DNA of 64,000 bases, from positions 62,001-126,000 of the forward strand of contig NZ_CAJYPS010000034.1 of assembly GCF_913777145.1 (NCBI RefSeq), written 5' to 3'. Every line of letters begins with the position of its first letter. Positions within the stretch are counted from its first letter, which is position 1. Positions 34,089 through 42,259 of this stretch are shown here, piece after piece. Origin of the DNA: an uncultured Roseateles sp. Its GTDB lineage: Bacteria > Pseudomonadota > Gammaproteobacteria > Burkholderiales > Burkholderiaceae_C. Under the pieces are notes generated by a model that searched no databases, had not been told where the DNA came from, and saw only the letters and a program-made list of their open reading frames with translations. The position numbers were made by a program, and so were the translations under genes.

Positions 34089-34658
34089 ATGATTGAACAA
34101 CGCATACAGCAGCAGTTCTTCGAGAGCGCGGACCTGCTGTACCAGGCCGCCGAACAGCTGGCCCGACCGCTCGCGATGGCCGCCCAGATGGTGGCCGACG
34201 CCATCACCGGCGGCAACCGCATCCTCTGCGCCGCCCAGGGACTGGCGGGGCTGGACGCCGACTACCTCGCGTCCCGCCTGGCCGGCCGCTTCGAGCAGGA
34301 CCGCCCCGGCCTGGCCGCCTGGAGTCTGGCGGCCCAGGCCCGCGATGCCGCCGGCCTGGACCTGGAGCGCCTGCTGCAGGCCCATGGCCACCCCGGCGAC
34401 GTGCTGGTGATGATCGAGCCGCTGCGCGAGCAGCGCGACGCCTGGCAGGCCGCGCTGGCGGTTGCGCACTCGCAGGAGATGAGCGTGATCGCACTGACCG
34501 GCGGCACCAGCGACGAGTGGCGCGGCCTGCTGCAGGACACCGACATCCAGATCCGTGTCAGCCACGCCCGCGAGGCGCGCGTTATCGAGACCCAGCGTGT
34601 GCTGCTGCATGCACTGGCCGACGCCGTCGACGTGCAACTGCTCGGCAGCGACGAATGA
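34089..34658 (+). CDS. diaA: DnaA initiator-associating protein DiaA (SIS domain)
   Basis: 189-aa single SIS-domain protein close to GmhA/DiaA. It begins MIEQRIQQQFFESADLLYQA and holds NRILCAAQGLAGLDADYLAS in place of the GmhA substrate loop. Position between yraN and the BON-domain gene identifies it as DiaA, which binds DnaA and times replication initiation, rather than phosphoheptose isomerase. The stop overlaps a possible early ATG of the next gene (ATGA). Confidence 0.87.
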   Translation: MIEQRIQQQFFESADLLYQAAEQLARPLAMAAQMVADAITGGNRILCAAQGLAGLDADYLASRLAGRFEQDRPGLAAWSLAAQARDAAGLDLERLLQAHGHPGDVLVMIEPLREQRDAWQAALAVAHSQEMSVIALTGGTSDEWRGLLQDTDIQIRVSHAREARVIETQRVLLHALADAVDVQLLGSDE

Positions 34659-34678
34659 ACTCCACCACCGGAAACTCG

Positions 34679-35311
34679 ATGAAGCCCCTGAATCGCACCC
34701 TGCTTGCCGCCCTCCTCGTCAGCCTGCTGGGCACCGGCTGCGTGCCGCTGATCGTCGGCGGCGCCATGGTGGGCACCGTGAACGTAGCCACCGACCGCCG
34801 CACCTCCGGCACCCAGCTGGAGGACGAGGGCATAGAACTCAAGACCGCCACCCGCATCCGCGAGCAGTTCGGTGACCGCGGCCACATCAGCGTCAACAGC
34901 TACAACCGCGTGGTGCTGCTGACCGGCGAAGTGGCCAGCGAGGCCGACCGCGCGGCGCTGGACGGCCTGGCCGGCGGCGTGGAGAACGTGCAGAAGGTGC
35001 TCAACGAGACCGCCGTGATGGGCGCCAGCTCGCTGACCAGCCGCTCCAACGACGTGGCGATTGCAAGCAAGGTCAAGGCCAAGCTCATCGACGCGCGCGA
35101 CCTGATCAGCAATGCCTTCTACGTGGTGGTGGAACGCGGCACGGTCTACCTGATGGGCCGCGTCACCGAACGCGAAGCCAGCCGCGCCACCGAGCTGGTG
35201 CGCCAGACCAGCGGCGTGAACAAGGTGGTGCGCGCCTTCGAGATCATCAGCGAGGAAGAGCTCGCGCGCATCACGCCCAAGCCCAAGACCGGCGACACCA
35301 CGCCCCGTTGA
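34679..35311 (+). CDS. dolP: BON-domain outer-membrane lipoprotein DolP
   Basis: 210 aa from the ATG at 34679; an in-frame ATG at 34655 overlapping the diaA stop would add 8 residues before the signal peptide. Lipobox LLGTG-C. Two BON domains follow: one around IRVRE/QFGDRGHISVNSYNRVVLL, the second around ASKVKAKLIDARDLISNAFY to VVRAFEIIS. Size, domain pair and the rsmI/yraN/diaA context match E. coli DolP (YraP), which supports outer-membrane integrity and BamA assembly. The lpoA gene found here in enterobacteria is absent. Confidence 0.9.
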   Translation: MKPLNRTLLAALLVSLLGTGCVPLIVGGAMVGTVNVATDRRTSGTQLEDEGIELKTATRIREQFGDRGHISVNSYNRVVLLTGEVASEADRAALDGLAGGVENVQKVLNETAVMGASSLTSRSNDVAIASKVKAKLIDARDLISNAFYVVVERGTVYLMGRVTEREASRATELVRQTSGVNKVVRAFEIISEEELARITPKPKTGDTTPR

Positions 35312-35401
35312 GCCTGGCGGGCGCCGCGGCCGGCAGCAGAGGCCTGAGCGCCGCGGCTTTCACGCGCGAGAGGGGACCGACGCCAGCGCGCCGGCCCTTC
35401 T

Positions 35402-36292
35402 TCACAGACGCTTGATCAGCGAGGACGTGTCCCAGCGGTTGCCGCCCAGCGCCTGCACGTCGGCATAGAACTGGTCCACCAAGGCGGTCAGCGGCAGGCG
35501 GGCGCCGTTGCGGCGCGCCTCGTCCAGCACCAGGCCCAGGTCCTTGCGCATCCAGTCCACCGCGAAGCCGAAGTCGAACTTGTCTTCCACCATGGTCTTG
35601 CCGCGGTTGTCCATCTGCCAGCTCTGGGCCGCGCCCTTGCCGATGACGTCCAGCACCGCGTTCATGTCCAGGCCCGCGCGCTGGCCAAAACGCACCGCCT
35701 CGGACAGGCCCTGCACGATGCCGGCGATGCAGATCTGGTTGACCATCTTGGCGAGCTGACCCGCGCCGGCGCCGCCCAGCAGCGTGACCGCACGCGAGAA
35801 GGCCATCGCGACCGGCCGCATCGCGTCGAACGCCGCCGCATCACCGCCGCACATCACGGTCAGCGCACCATTGACCGCGCCGGCCTGGCCACCGGACACC
35901 GGCGCATCCACGAACTGCAGGCCCAGGCGCTGCGCCTCGGCAGCCAGCTCGCGCGCGACCTCGGCGGACGCGGTCGTGTGGTCCACGAACACTGCGCCCG
36001 GCGCCATGCCGGCGAAGGCGCCGGTCTCACCCAGCACCACCGAGCGCAGATCGTCGTCATTGCCCACGCAGCAGAACACGAACTCCGCTCCCCGCACGGC
36101 CTCGGCCGGTGTCGCGGCGGAGGCGCCACCGTAGTCCTTCACCCAGGCCTCGGCCCTAGCCACCGTGCGGTTGTAGACCGTGACCTGGTGGCCGGCGCGC
36201 GCCAGATGCCCGGCCATGGGATGGCCCATGACCCCGAGGCCCAGAAAGGCGACGCGGCGGGAGGGAATCGGTTCGTAGGTGCGGTTGCTCAT
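35402..36292 (-). CDS. 3-hydroxyisobutyrate dehydrogenase-family NAD(P)-dependent reductase
   Basis: 296 aa. Rossmann motif VAFLGLGVMGHPMAGHLARA at residues about 14-33, substrate loop FVDAPVSGGQAGAVNGALT, and catalytic-lysine region GAGQLAKMVNQICIAGIVQG are all intact. Members oxidise or reduce 3-hydroxyisobutyrate, tartronate semialdehyde or related beta-hydroxy acids. No neighbouring pathway gene allows the choice. It may be monocistronic. Confidence 0.9.
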   Translation of the reverse strand: MSNRTYEPIPSRRVAFLGLGVMGHPMAGHLARAGHQVTVYNRTVARAEAWVKDYGGASAATPAEAVRGAEFVFCCVGNDDDLRSVVLGETGAFAGMAPGAVFVDHTTASAEVARELAAEAQRLGLQFVDAPVSGGQAGAVNGALTVMCGGDAAAFDAMRPVAMAFSRAVTLLGGAGAGQLAKMVNQICIAGIVQGLSEAVRFGQRAGLDMNAVLDVIGKGAAQSWQMDNRGKTMVEDKFDFGFAVDWMRKDLGLVLDEARRNGARLPLTALVDQFYADVQALGGNRWDTSSLIKRL

Positions 36293-36348
36293 GGGAGGCT
36301 AGTTCGCAAAATATCAGCGCCGCATTTGATCCAGCGGCCGCTGCGGAA

Positions 36349-36411
36349 CCGGCTTTGCCGGGCCGCCAGCGGCGCCCCCTCGCGGGGGCCGGCGAAGCCG
36401 GTAGGGGGTCA
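36349..36411 (-). repeat. Stop-adjacent triple-hairpin repeat, copy 2
   Basis: It directly follows, and by homology overlaps, the pilU stop. On the minus strand: ACCCCCTA, a CCGGCTTCGCCGG hairpin, GCCCCCGCGAGGGGGC, then CCGGCAAAGCCGG. Relative to copies 1 and 3 the first stem changes from CGCG/CGCG to CCGG/CCGG and the second loop from TCAA to GCGA-type, yet both stems still pair. Confidence 0.75.
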
Positions 36412-37545
36412 GACGATAGTCAAGTGCTCCGTGCCCGAGGACAGGTCGCCGCTGCGTGCGCGCTCGCTGTTGAGCTTGATCTGCAGGCGCAGGTCGTTCA
36501 CCGAGTCGGCATTGCGCAGCGCGTCCTCGTAGGTGACCTTGCCCAGCTCGTAAAGGTCGAACAGCGCCTGGTCGAAGGTCTGCATGCCCTGCTCGCGCGA
36601 GCGCTTCATCAGCTCCTTGATCTCGCTGACCTCGCCCTTGAAGATCAGGTCGGACACCAGCGGCGTGTTCAGCAGGATCTCCACCGCCGCGACCCGGCCC
36701 TTGCCCTCGCGGCGCGGCAGCAGGCGCTGGCTGACCAGCGCGCGCAGGTTCAGCGACAGGTCCATCAGCAGCTGGGCGCGCCGGTCCTCGGGGAAGAAGT
36801 TGATGATGCGATCCAGCGCCTGGTTGGCGCTGTTGGCGTGCAGCGTGGCCATGCACAGGTGGCCGGTCTCGGCGAAGGCCACCGCATGCTCCATGGTCTC
36901 GCGGTCGCGCAGCTCGCCCATCAGGATCACGTCCGGTGCCTGGCGCAGCGAGTTCTTCAGCGCGGCTTCCCAGCTGTCGGTGTCCAGGCCCAGCTCGCGC
37001 TGCGTGACGATGCAGTTCTTGTGCGGGTGCACGAACTCAATCGGATCCTCGATGGTCACGATGTGGCCATAGGTGGTCTCGTTGCGTTCGTCGATCATCG
37101 CGGCCAGCGTGGTGCTCTTGCCGGAGCCGGTCGCGCCCACCACGATCACGAGGCCGCGCTTGGCCTGCACCACCTCGCGCAGCACCGGCGGCAGGTCCAG
37201 CGAGCTGATGGTGGGCAGCGTGGACGGAATGGTCCGCAGCACCAGGCCCACACTGCCCTGCTGCAGGAAGGCGTTCACGCGGAAGCGCCCGATGCCGTGC
37301 GGCGAGATCGCGAAGTTGCACTCCTTGGTGCGCTCGAACTCGGCCGCCTGCTTGTCGTTCATGATGGCTCGCGCCAGCTGCAGCGTGTGCTGGCCGGTCA
37401 GCGGCTGCGGCGAGACCTTGGTCATCTTGCCGTCCACCTTGATCGCCGGCGGAAACTCCGCCGTCAGGAACAGATCCGAGCCCTTGCGCGACAGCATCAG
37501 CCGCAGCAGGTCGTTGATGAATTTCGAGGCTTGATCGCGTTCCAT
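36409..37545 (-). CDS. pilU: Type IV pilus retraction ATPase PilU
   Basis: 378 aa. Secretion-ATPase motifs: Walker A GATGSGKST, Asp box TIEDPIEFVH, Walker B VILMGELRD, His box AETGHLCMATLHANS. The N-terminus (FINDLLRLMLSRKGSDLFLT) and the longer C-terminus separate it from PilT. PilU works with PilT to depolymerise type IV pili for twitching motility at the inner face of the membrane. It lies 136 bp after pilT on the same strand, separated by a repeat. Confidence 0.94.
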   Translation of the reverse strand: MERDQASKFINDLLRLMLSRKGSDLFLTAEFPPAIKVDGKMTKVSPQPLTGQHTLQLARAIMNDKQAAEFERTKECNFAISPHGIGRFRVNAFLQQGSVGLVLRTIPSTLPTISSLDLPPVLREVVQAKRGLVIVVGATGSGKSTTLAAMIDERNETTYGHIVTIEDPIEFVHPHKNCIVTQRELGLDTDSWEAALKNSLRQAPDVILMGELRDRETMEHAVAFAETGHLCMATLHANSANQALDRIINFFPEDRRAQLLMDLSLNLRALVSQRLLPRREGKGRVAAVEILLNTPLVSDLIFKGEVSEIKELMKRSREQGMQTFDQALFDLYELGKVTYEDALRNADSVNDLRLQIKLNSERARSGDLSSGTEHLTIV

Positions 37546-37611
37546 AAGTCCTGCCTTTGCTACTTCTCAAGGCGGCCTGCAAGGCCCGCCGTTTCTCGCG
37601 CGACTCGCGCT

Positions 37612-37680
37612 GATCCGGCTTTGCCGGGCAGTCGCGAGTGCCCCCTTGAGGGGGCGCGCGTAGCGCGTAGGGGGTGGGCC
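37612..37680 (-). repeat. Stop-adjacent triple-hairpin repeat, copy 3
   Basis: It begins 1 nt after the pilT stop codon. On the minus strand: GGCCCACCCCCTA, CGCGCTACGCGCG, CCCCCTCAAGGGGG and CCGGCAAAGCCGGATC. It is nearly identical to copy 1. It lies in the pilT-pilU interval and could uncouple the two genes' mRNA levels. Confidence 0.75.
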
Positions 37681-37681
37681 A

Positions 37682-38725
37682 TCAGCCCGGGAAGTTTTCG
37701 GGAAACTTCGCCTTCGAGCGCGCCTCCGCCGGCGAAATGATGTTGCGGCGCACCAGGTCGGTGAGGTTCTGGTCCAGCGTCTGCATGCCCTGGCTGTTGC
37801 CGGTCTGGATGGCGGAATACATCTGTGCCACCTTGTTCTCGCGGATCAGGTTGCGGATGGCCGAGGTGCCCAGCATGATCTCGTGCGCCGCGACCCGCCC
37901 CGTGCCGTCCTTGAGCTTGCACAGGCTCTGCGAAATCACGGCCACCAGCGACTCAGACACCATGGCCCGCACCATCTCCTTCTCGGCCGCGGGGAACACG
38001 TCCACGATGCGGTCCACGGTCTTGGCGGCCGACGAGGTGTGCAGTGTGCCGAACACCAGGTGACCCGTCTCGGCTGCGGTCAGCGCCAGGCGAATCGTCT
38101 CCAGGTCGCGCATTTCACCCACCAGCACCGCGTCCGGGTCCTCGCGCAGCGCGGAGCGCAGCGCGTTCGCGAACGAATGCGTGTGCGGGCCGACCTCGCG
38201 CTGGTTGATCAGGCTCTTCTTGGACTCGTGCACGAACTCGATCGGGTCCTCGATGGTCAGGATGTGGCCGTACTCGTTCTCGTTGAGGTGGTTGACCATG
38301 CCGGCCAGCGTGGTGCTCTTGCCCGAGCCGGTCGGGCCGGTCACCAGCACCAGGCCGCGCGGCTTGAGCGCCAGGTCCGCGAACACCTTGGGCGCGTTGA
38401 GCTGCTCCAGCGTCAGGATCTTGCTCGGAATCGTGCGGAACACCGCGCCCGCGCCGCGGTTCTGGTTGAACGCATTGACCCGGAAACGCGCCAGCCCCTG
38501 GATCTCGAATGAGAAGTCGACCTCCAGCGTCTCCTCGTACACCTTGCGCTGCGAGTCGTTCATGATGTCGTAGACCATGTCGTGCACCGCACGATGGTCC
38601 AGCGCCTCGACATTGATGCGACGCACATCGCCATGCACCCGGATCATGGGCGGCAGACCGGCCGAGAGGTGCAGGTCGGAGGCCTTGTTCTTGACCGAGA
38701 ATGCCAGCAGCTGAGTGATGTCCAT
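37682..38725 (-). CDS. pilT: Type IV pilus retraction ATPase PilT
   Basis: 347 aa from the ATG at 38725 (MDITQLLAFSVKNKASDLHL). Walker A GPTGSGKST, Asp box TIEDPIEFVHES, Walker B AVLVGEMRDLETIR, His box AAETGHLVFGTLHTSSA, and the AIRNLIRE motif needed for retraction are all intact. PilT hexamers pull pili in, giving twitching and DNA uptake. Only 27 bp separate it from the divergent yggS, an arrangement conserved in pseudomonads and other proteobacteria. Confidence 0.96.
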   Translation of the reverse strand: MDITQLLAFSVKNKASDLHLSAGLPPMIRVHGDVRRINVEALDHRAVHDMVYDIMNDSQRKVYEETLEVDFSFEIQGLARFRVNAFNQNRGAGAVFRTIPSKILTLEQLNAPKVFADLALKPRGLVLVTGPTGSGKSTTLAGMVNHLNENEYGHILTIEDPIEFVHESKKSLINQREVGPHTHSFANALRSALREDPDAVLVGEMRDLETIRLALTAAETGHLVFGTLHTSSAAKTVDRIVDVFPAAEKEMVRAMVSESLVAVISQSLCKLKDGTGRVAAHEIMLGTSAIRNLIRENKVAQMYSAIQTGNSQGMQTLDQNLTDLVRRNIISPAEARSKAKFPENFPG

Positions 38726-38752
38726 GATCTTGTGTGGAGTCCTCGTTTCATT

Positions 38753-39439
38753 ATGGCGATCTCCGACTCCCTGCAAGCCACCAAAGACCGCATGGCCGCG
38801 GCATGTGCCGCAGCCGGCCGCCCCACCGACGCGGTGCGGCTGCTGGTCGTCAGCAAGACCTTTCCCGGCAGCGCGGTGCGCGAGGCCTTCGAGGCCGGCG
38901 CACGCGCCTTCGGCGAGAACTACGTGCAGGAAGGCCTGGACAAGATCGCCGAGCTGGCCGACCTGCGCGACCAGATGGAGTGGCACCTGATCGGCCCGTT
39001 GCAGTCCAACAAGACCCGCCCGGTGGCGGCGCAGTTCGACTGGGTGCACAGCGTGGACCGGCTTAAGATCGCGCAGCGCCTCAGCGAACAGCGCCCGGCC
39101 GGGCTGCCGCCGCTGAACATCTGCCTGCAGGTCAACATCAGCGGCGAGGCCAGCAAGAGTGGCTGCCTGCCGGCCGAGGTGCCGGATCTTGCGCGCGCGG
39201 TGGCCGCGCTGCCGCGCCTGCGGCTGCGTGGGCTGATGGCCATTCCCGAGCCGGCAGCCGATCCCGAATCGCAGCGCCGGCCGCACCGCGCGCTTGCGCG
39301 GCTGCTGGCCGAGCTGAACGCGACACAAGACCTGTCCCTGGACATCCTGTCCATGGGCATGAGTGCCGACCTGGAAGCCGCGATCGCCGAGGGCGCGACG
39401 CTGGTACGGGTGGGCACGGCCATCTTTGGCCGCCGCTGA
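38753..39439 (+). CDS. yggS: PLP homeostasis protein YggS
   Basis: 228 aa. The alanine-racemase-like barrel carries the PLP lysine Lys35 in LLVVSKTFP, then FGENYVQEGLDKI, WHLIGPLQSNK and the phosphate-binding SMGMSADLEAAI. YggS binds pyridoxal phosphate and helps control free PLP and amino-acid pools. It is divergent from pilT across 27 bp. Confidence 0.95.
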   Translation: MAISDSLQATKDRMAAACAAAGRPTDAVRLLVVSKTFPGSAVREAFEAGARAFGENYVQEGLDKIAELADLRDQMEWHLIGPLQSNKTRPVAAQFDWVHSVDRLKIAQRLSEQRPAGLPPLNICLQVNISGEASKSGCLPAEVPDLARAVAALPRLRLRGLMAIPEPAADPESQRRPHRALARLLAELNATQDLSLDILSMGMSADLEAAIAEGATLVRVGTAIFGRR

Positions 39440-39540
39440 ACGCCCTTCCGGCCCAAATCCAGGGTTATCACTTATGCCAAAGCGCCTGAGCGTCGCCGCC
39501 TCTTTGGTAGCTTCGCCACGGGCCTGATTGCGGCTGGTGG

Positions 39541-39565
39541 GTCGACGTGAAGCACTTCACGCGAC
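39541..39565. repeat. Hairpin upstream of the chemoreceptor gene
   Basis: CGTGAAG-CA-CTTCACG (39546-39561) with outer GTCG/CGAC pairing and one bulged A forms a compact inverted repeat 160 bp before the chemoreceptor ATG. It could end yggS transcription or bind a regulator. The remainder of 39440-39727 is non-coding; I see no flagellar (sigma-28) promoter that I would defend. Confidence 0.45.
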
Positions 39566-39727
39566 CATTTCTAGCAACATTCGGAATCTTCTGATCCAGG
39601 CCTCAAACTTCGCCCTGGCGAGGCCGGATAAGCCCCAGCACGGGGTCGGACTCGCGTTCCGCACGCTGGCAACGAGGTCAGTCCGCGCAACGAACTCCCT
39701 GCTTTCCCTGTCAAGGATCTGATTCGA

Positions 39728-41275
39728 ATGAACTTTCTGAACCAATTGCGCATTGGTCAACGACTGGCCGTCAGCTTCGGCCTGTTGGTCGTGCTGCTGG
39801 TGGCGATCGGCGTGTACGGTGCCACCAATGCCAAGCGCCTGGCCAATGACCTCGACAAGACCGCCAACTCCAGCCTGGTGAAGATCGCTTCCGCCAACGC
39901 GCTGGAGGGCCAGATCAACGTGATCGCCCGCGCGGTGCGCGACCTGCTGCTGCTGGACACCGCGGGTGCCATCAAGAAGCAGAAGGCCGCCATCACCAGC
40001 GCGCTGGAAGAAACCGAGAAGCAGCTGAGCAGCCTGGAAGCCGAGATTCAAGGCGACAAGGAAAAGGAAATCGTCGGTCAGGTGCGCGAGCGCAAGACCA
40101 AGTTCCTGGCGGCGCTGGAGAAGTTCCAGAAGATCCAGCAGGACGGCAGCCCCGACGAGGCCCGCGAGAGCCTGATCACCGACCTGCGCCCGGCCCAGTC
40201 CGCGCTGCAGGAAGGCCTGAAGGCCCTGGTGGACCTGCAGTTCGAGAACGCCCATGACCTCGCTGTCAATGGCGGCCAACTGGCCCGCTCCTCCATCATG
40301 CTGACCGCGGTGCTGGTGGCCGTGGCCGTGGTGATCGGTATCGGCGGTGGCCTCGTGATCACCCGCTCCATCGTCGGCACGGCCCGACGCGCCCAGGCCG
40401 CCGCCGAGGCCATCAGCGCCGGCGACCTGACGCAGCAGATCACGGTCGAAGGACGTGACGAACTGAGCCAGATGATGCAGGCCATGCGCGACATGCAGTC
40501 CGCACTGACCGGCGTGGTGCGCGACGTGTCGTCCGCCGCCAGCGAGGTGGCCAGCAACTCCGGCTCCATCGCCGACAGCAACAGCAACCTGGCCGAGCGC
40601 ACCACGCGTTCCGCGGCCAGCCTGCAGAACACGGCCGCCTCGGTCGAACAGATCGCCTCCACACTCAAGGGCGCCAGCGACCTGACCCGCCGCGCGGCCG
40701 GCATCGCGGTCACCGCACGCCAGGCCGCCAGCAACGGCGGCTCGGTGGTGTCCAAGGTCGTCGAGACCATGGAAGAGATCAGTGCCAGTTCCAAGAAGAT
40801 CGGCGACATCATCGGCGTCATCGACGGCATCGCCTTCCAGACCAACATCCTGGCGCTGAACGCCGCGGTGGAAGCCGCACGGGCCGGCGAGCATGGCCGC
40901 GGCTTTGCGGTCGTCGCGTCGGAAGTGCGCGCGCTGGCCTCGCGCTCGGCCGAAGCCGCCAAGGAGATCAAGGTGCTGATCCAGGAGTCGACCGTCAAGG
41001 TCGAGAACGGCACCAGCCTGGTGAACAACGCCGGCGTCACCATCCGCAGCGTGGTCGACGAGGTCAACAACATGGGCCAGCTGATCGAAGAGATCTCGCA
41101 CTCCGCCCAGGAGCAGGCCGCCGGCGTCGGCGTGGTCAACGGCGCGATGAACGAGCTGGACAAGGCCACGCAGCAGAACACCAGCCTGGTCGACGAACTC
41201 AGCCGCTCCGCCGATGCGCTGCGCAGCAGCTCCACCCGCCTGATCGAGGCGGTGGGCTTCTTCCGCGCCGCCTGA
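39728..41275 (+). CDS. Methyl-accepting chemotaxis protein
   Basis: 515 aa. TM1 (about residues 12-32) is followed by a ~155-residue four-helix-bundle sensor, TM2 (about 192-214), a HAMP domain ([20 protein letters not shown]) and a long cytoplasmic coiled coil with the hairpin tip [20 protein letters not shown] and [18 protein letters not shown]. It relays ligand binding to CheA/CheW. The C-terminus ends in VGFFRAA with no CheR-docking pentapeptide. A TonB C-terminal-domain gene follows 29 bp downstream. Confidence 0.94.
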   Translation: MNFLNQLRIGQRLAVSFGLLVVLLVAIGVYGATNAKRLANDLDKTANSSLVKIASANALEGQINVIARAVRDLLLLDTAGAIKKQKAAITSALEETEKQLSSLEAEIQGDKEKEIVGQVRERKTKFLAALEKFQKIQQDGSPDEARESLITDLRPAQSALQEGLKALVDLQFENAHDLAVNGGQLARSSIMLTAVLVAVAVVIGIGGGLVITRSIVGTARRAQAAAEAISAGDLTQQITVEGRDELSQMMQAMRDMQSALTGVVRDVSSAASEVASNSGSIADSNSNLAERTTRSAASLQNTAASVEQIASTLKGASDLTRRAAGIAVTARQAASNGGSVVSKVVETMEEISASSKKIGDIIGVIDGIAFQTNILALNAAVEAARAGEHGRGFAVVASEVRALASRSAEAAKEIKVLIQESTVKVENGTSLVNNAGVTIRSVVDEVNNMGQLIEEISHSAQEQAAGVGVVNGAMNELDKATQQNTSLVDELSRSADALRSSSTRLIEAVGFFRAA

Positions 41276-41304
41276 GCTCCCTCACCTATTCAGCAAGGAT
41301 CCTC

Positions 41305-41634
41305 ATGTCTCACACTCGCTCCCTCCTGCGCACCCTGGTGGCCATGTCTGCGGGCCTGATGCTGGCCTTTGCCGCGGTGGCGGCCCCCAAGGTGGTGAAG
41401 AAGGTCCCGCCCGAGTTCCCGCGTGAAGCTGCTCAGAAGGGCATCTCCACCGGTTCGGTCAAGGCCAAGCTGACCATCGAGGCCGACGGCCATGTCAGCG
41501 ACGTCGAGATCCTGGAAGCCGAGCCCAAGCGCGTGTTCGACCGCGCGGTGAAGACCGCGCTGATGGACTGGAAATTCGAGCCGGGCGAAAAGGGCACCCA
41601 CGAAGTCAAGCTCGTCTTCAAGAACGAGGACTAA
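41305..41634 (+). CDS. Stand-alone TonB C-terminal-domain protein, exported
   Basis: 109 aa. A signal-peptide-like segment (RTLVAMSAGLMLAFAAVAA) is followed directly by a TonB_C domain: VPPEFPREAAQKGISTGSVK, LTIEADGHVSDVEILEAEP and ALMDWKFEPG. The proline-rich spanner and the usual cytoplasmic start of TonB are missing. If the signal is cleaved it would be a soluble periplasmic TonB domain; if not, a very short anchored TonB. It lies 29 bp after the chemoreceptor and is probably co-transcribed. The role is unknown. Confidence 0.85.
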   Translation: MSHTRSLLRTLVAMSAGLMLAFAAVAAPKVVKKVPPEFPREAAQKGISTGSVKAKLTIEADGHVSDVEILEAEPKRVFDRAVKTALMDWKFEPGEKGTHEVKLVFKNED

Positions 41635-41636
41635 GT

Positions 41637-41720
41637 TGAGACCGAGGACAAGCCCTGCGGCTTGTCCGACGCTCAACGAAGGCCCACGACCTGCAGGGAG
41701 TGGGCATGAGCAGGACCGAG
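41637..41720 (+). repeat. Structured hairpin module after the TonB-domain gene
   Basis: It starts 3 nt after the stop codon. TGAGACCGAG, then stem GACAAGCC (41647-41654)/GGCTTGTC (41659-41666) with loop CTGC, CGACGCTCAACGAAGG, a hairpin GCCCAC (41682-41687)/GTGGGC (41700-41705) enclosing CCTGCAGG, and a second AGGACCGAG (41712-41720) followed by a degenerate third stem. It fills the space between convergent genes. It matches the modules at 6816-7094 and 13733-13835 with a new stem sequence. Confidence 0.8.
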
Positions 41721-41748
41721 CACAGCACCCGCACACCGCAGGGCAGCC

Positions 41749-42150
41749 CTAGCGCCGCGCTGCTGCGGGCACCTCCCCCGCGTGCTGCAGCCCGCGCGCC
41801 CAGTACGCTCCGCCCAGCACCAGCAGCACCACCACCAACACGGCGCCCGCCCCCCAGGCCAGGCGCCGTTTGTTTTGGGCGTCGCGCGTTGCACGCGCCC
41901 CCCCGCGACCGCCCGCCGCCCGCCAACCCGCCGCCGCCCGGCTCTGCAGCCGCTGGATGCGCACCGCCTGCTTGCGACCGTCACGACCTGACACAATTTC
42001 GAAGCTCAGGCGCTCGTCCAGCCTTGGGCCCTCACCGTCGGTCGGGAAGGCGGCCAGGTTCACGAACACCTCCTCACCGCCCTGCTGGGGCCGTATCGCC
42101 CCGTAGCCGGCGTCCGGATGCCAGGCGCTCAGCACACCTTCAAATCTCAT
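41749..42150 (-). CDS. Cold-shock domain protein with C-terminal membrane helix
   Basis: 133 aa from the ATG at 42150. The N-terminal cold-shock domain reads RFEGVLSAWHPDAGYGAIRP (RNP1-like strand) and EEVFVNLAAFPTDG (RNP2-like), but the canonical KGFGFI aromatic triplet is altered to GYGAI. A basic linker (RAAGGRGGARATRDAQNKRR) leads to one hydrophobic helix (GAGAVLVVVLLVLGGAYWA). Related CSD-DUF1294 proteins have several helices; this form has one. It may tether RNA or single-stranded DNA to the membrane, which is inference. Confidence 0.8.
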   Translation of the reverse strand: MRFEGVLSAWHPDAGYGAIRPQQGGEEVFVNLAAFPTDGEGPRLDERLSFEIVSGRDGRKQAVRIQRLQSRAAAGWRAAGGRGGARATRDAQNKRRLAWGAGAVLVVVLLVLGGAYWARGLQHAGEVPAAARR

Positions 42151-42259
42151 GCTTACCTCAGACAACTTCTTGAGAGCTTGAAGCCTCCGGCCGCAACGCC
42201 GGCAACCACATGTAAATCGACAATACGGTCGCCCGATTTCCCGAACAACGCCATCCCGC

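Noticed and set aside
39440-39727. Sigma-28 promoter for the chemoreceptor
   Set aside because: No sequence close to TAAAGTTT-N11-GCCGATAA was found.
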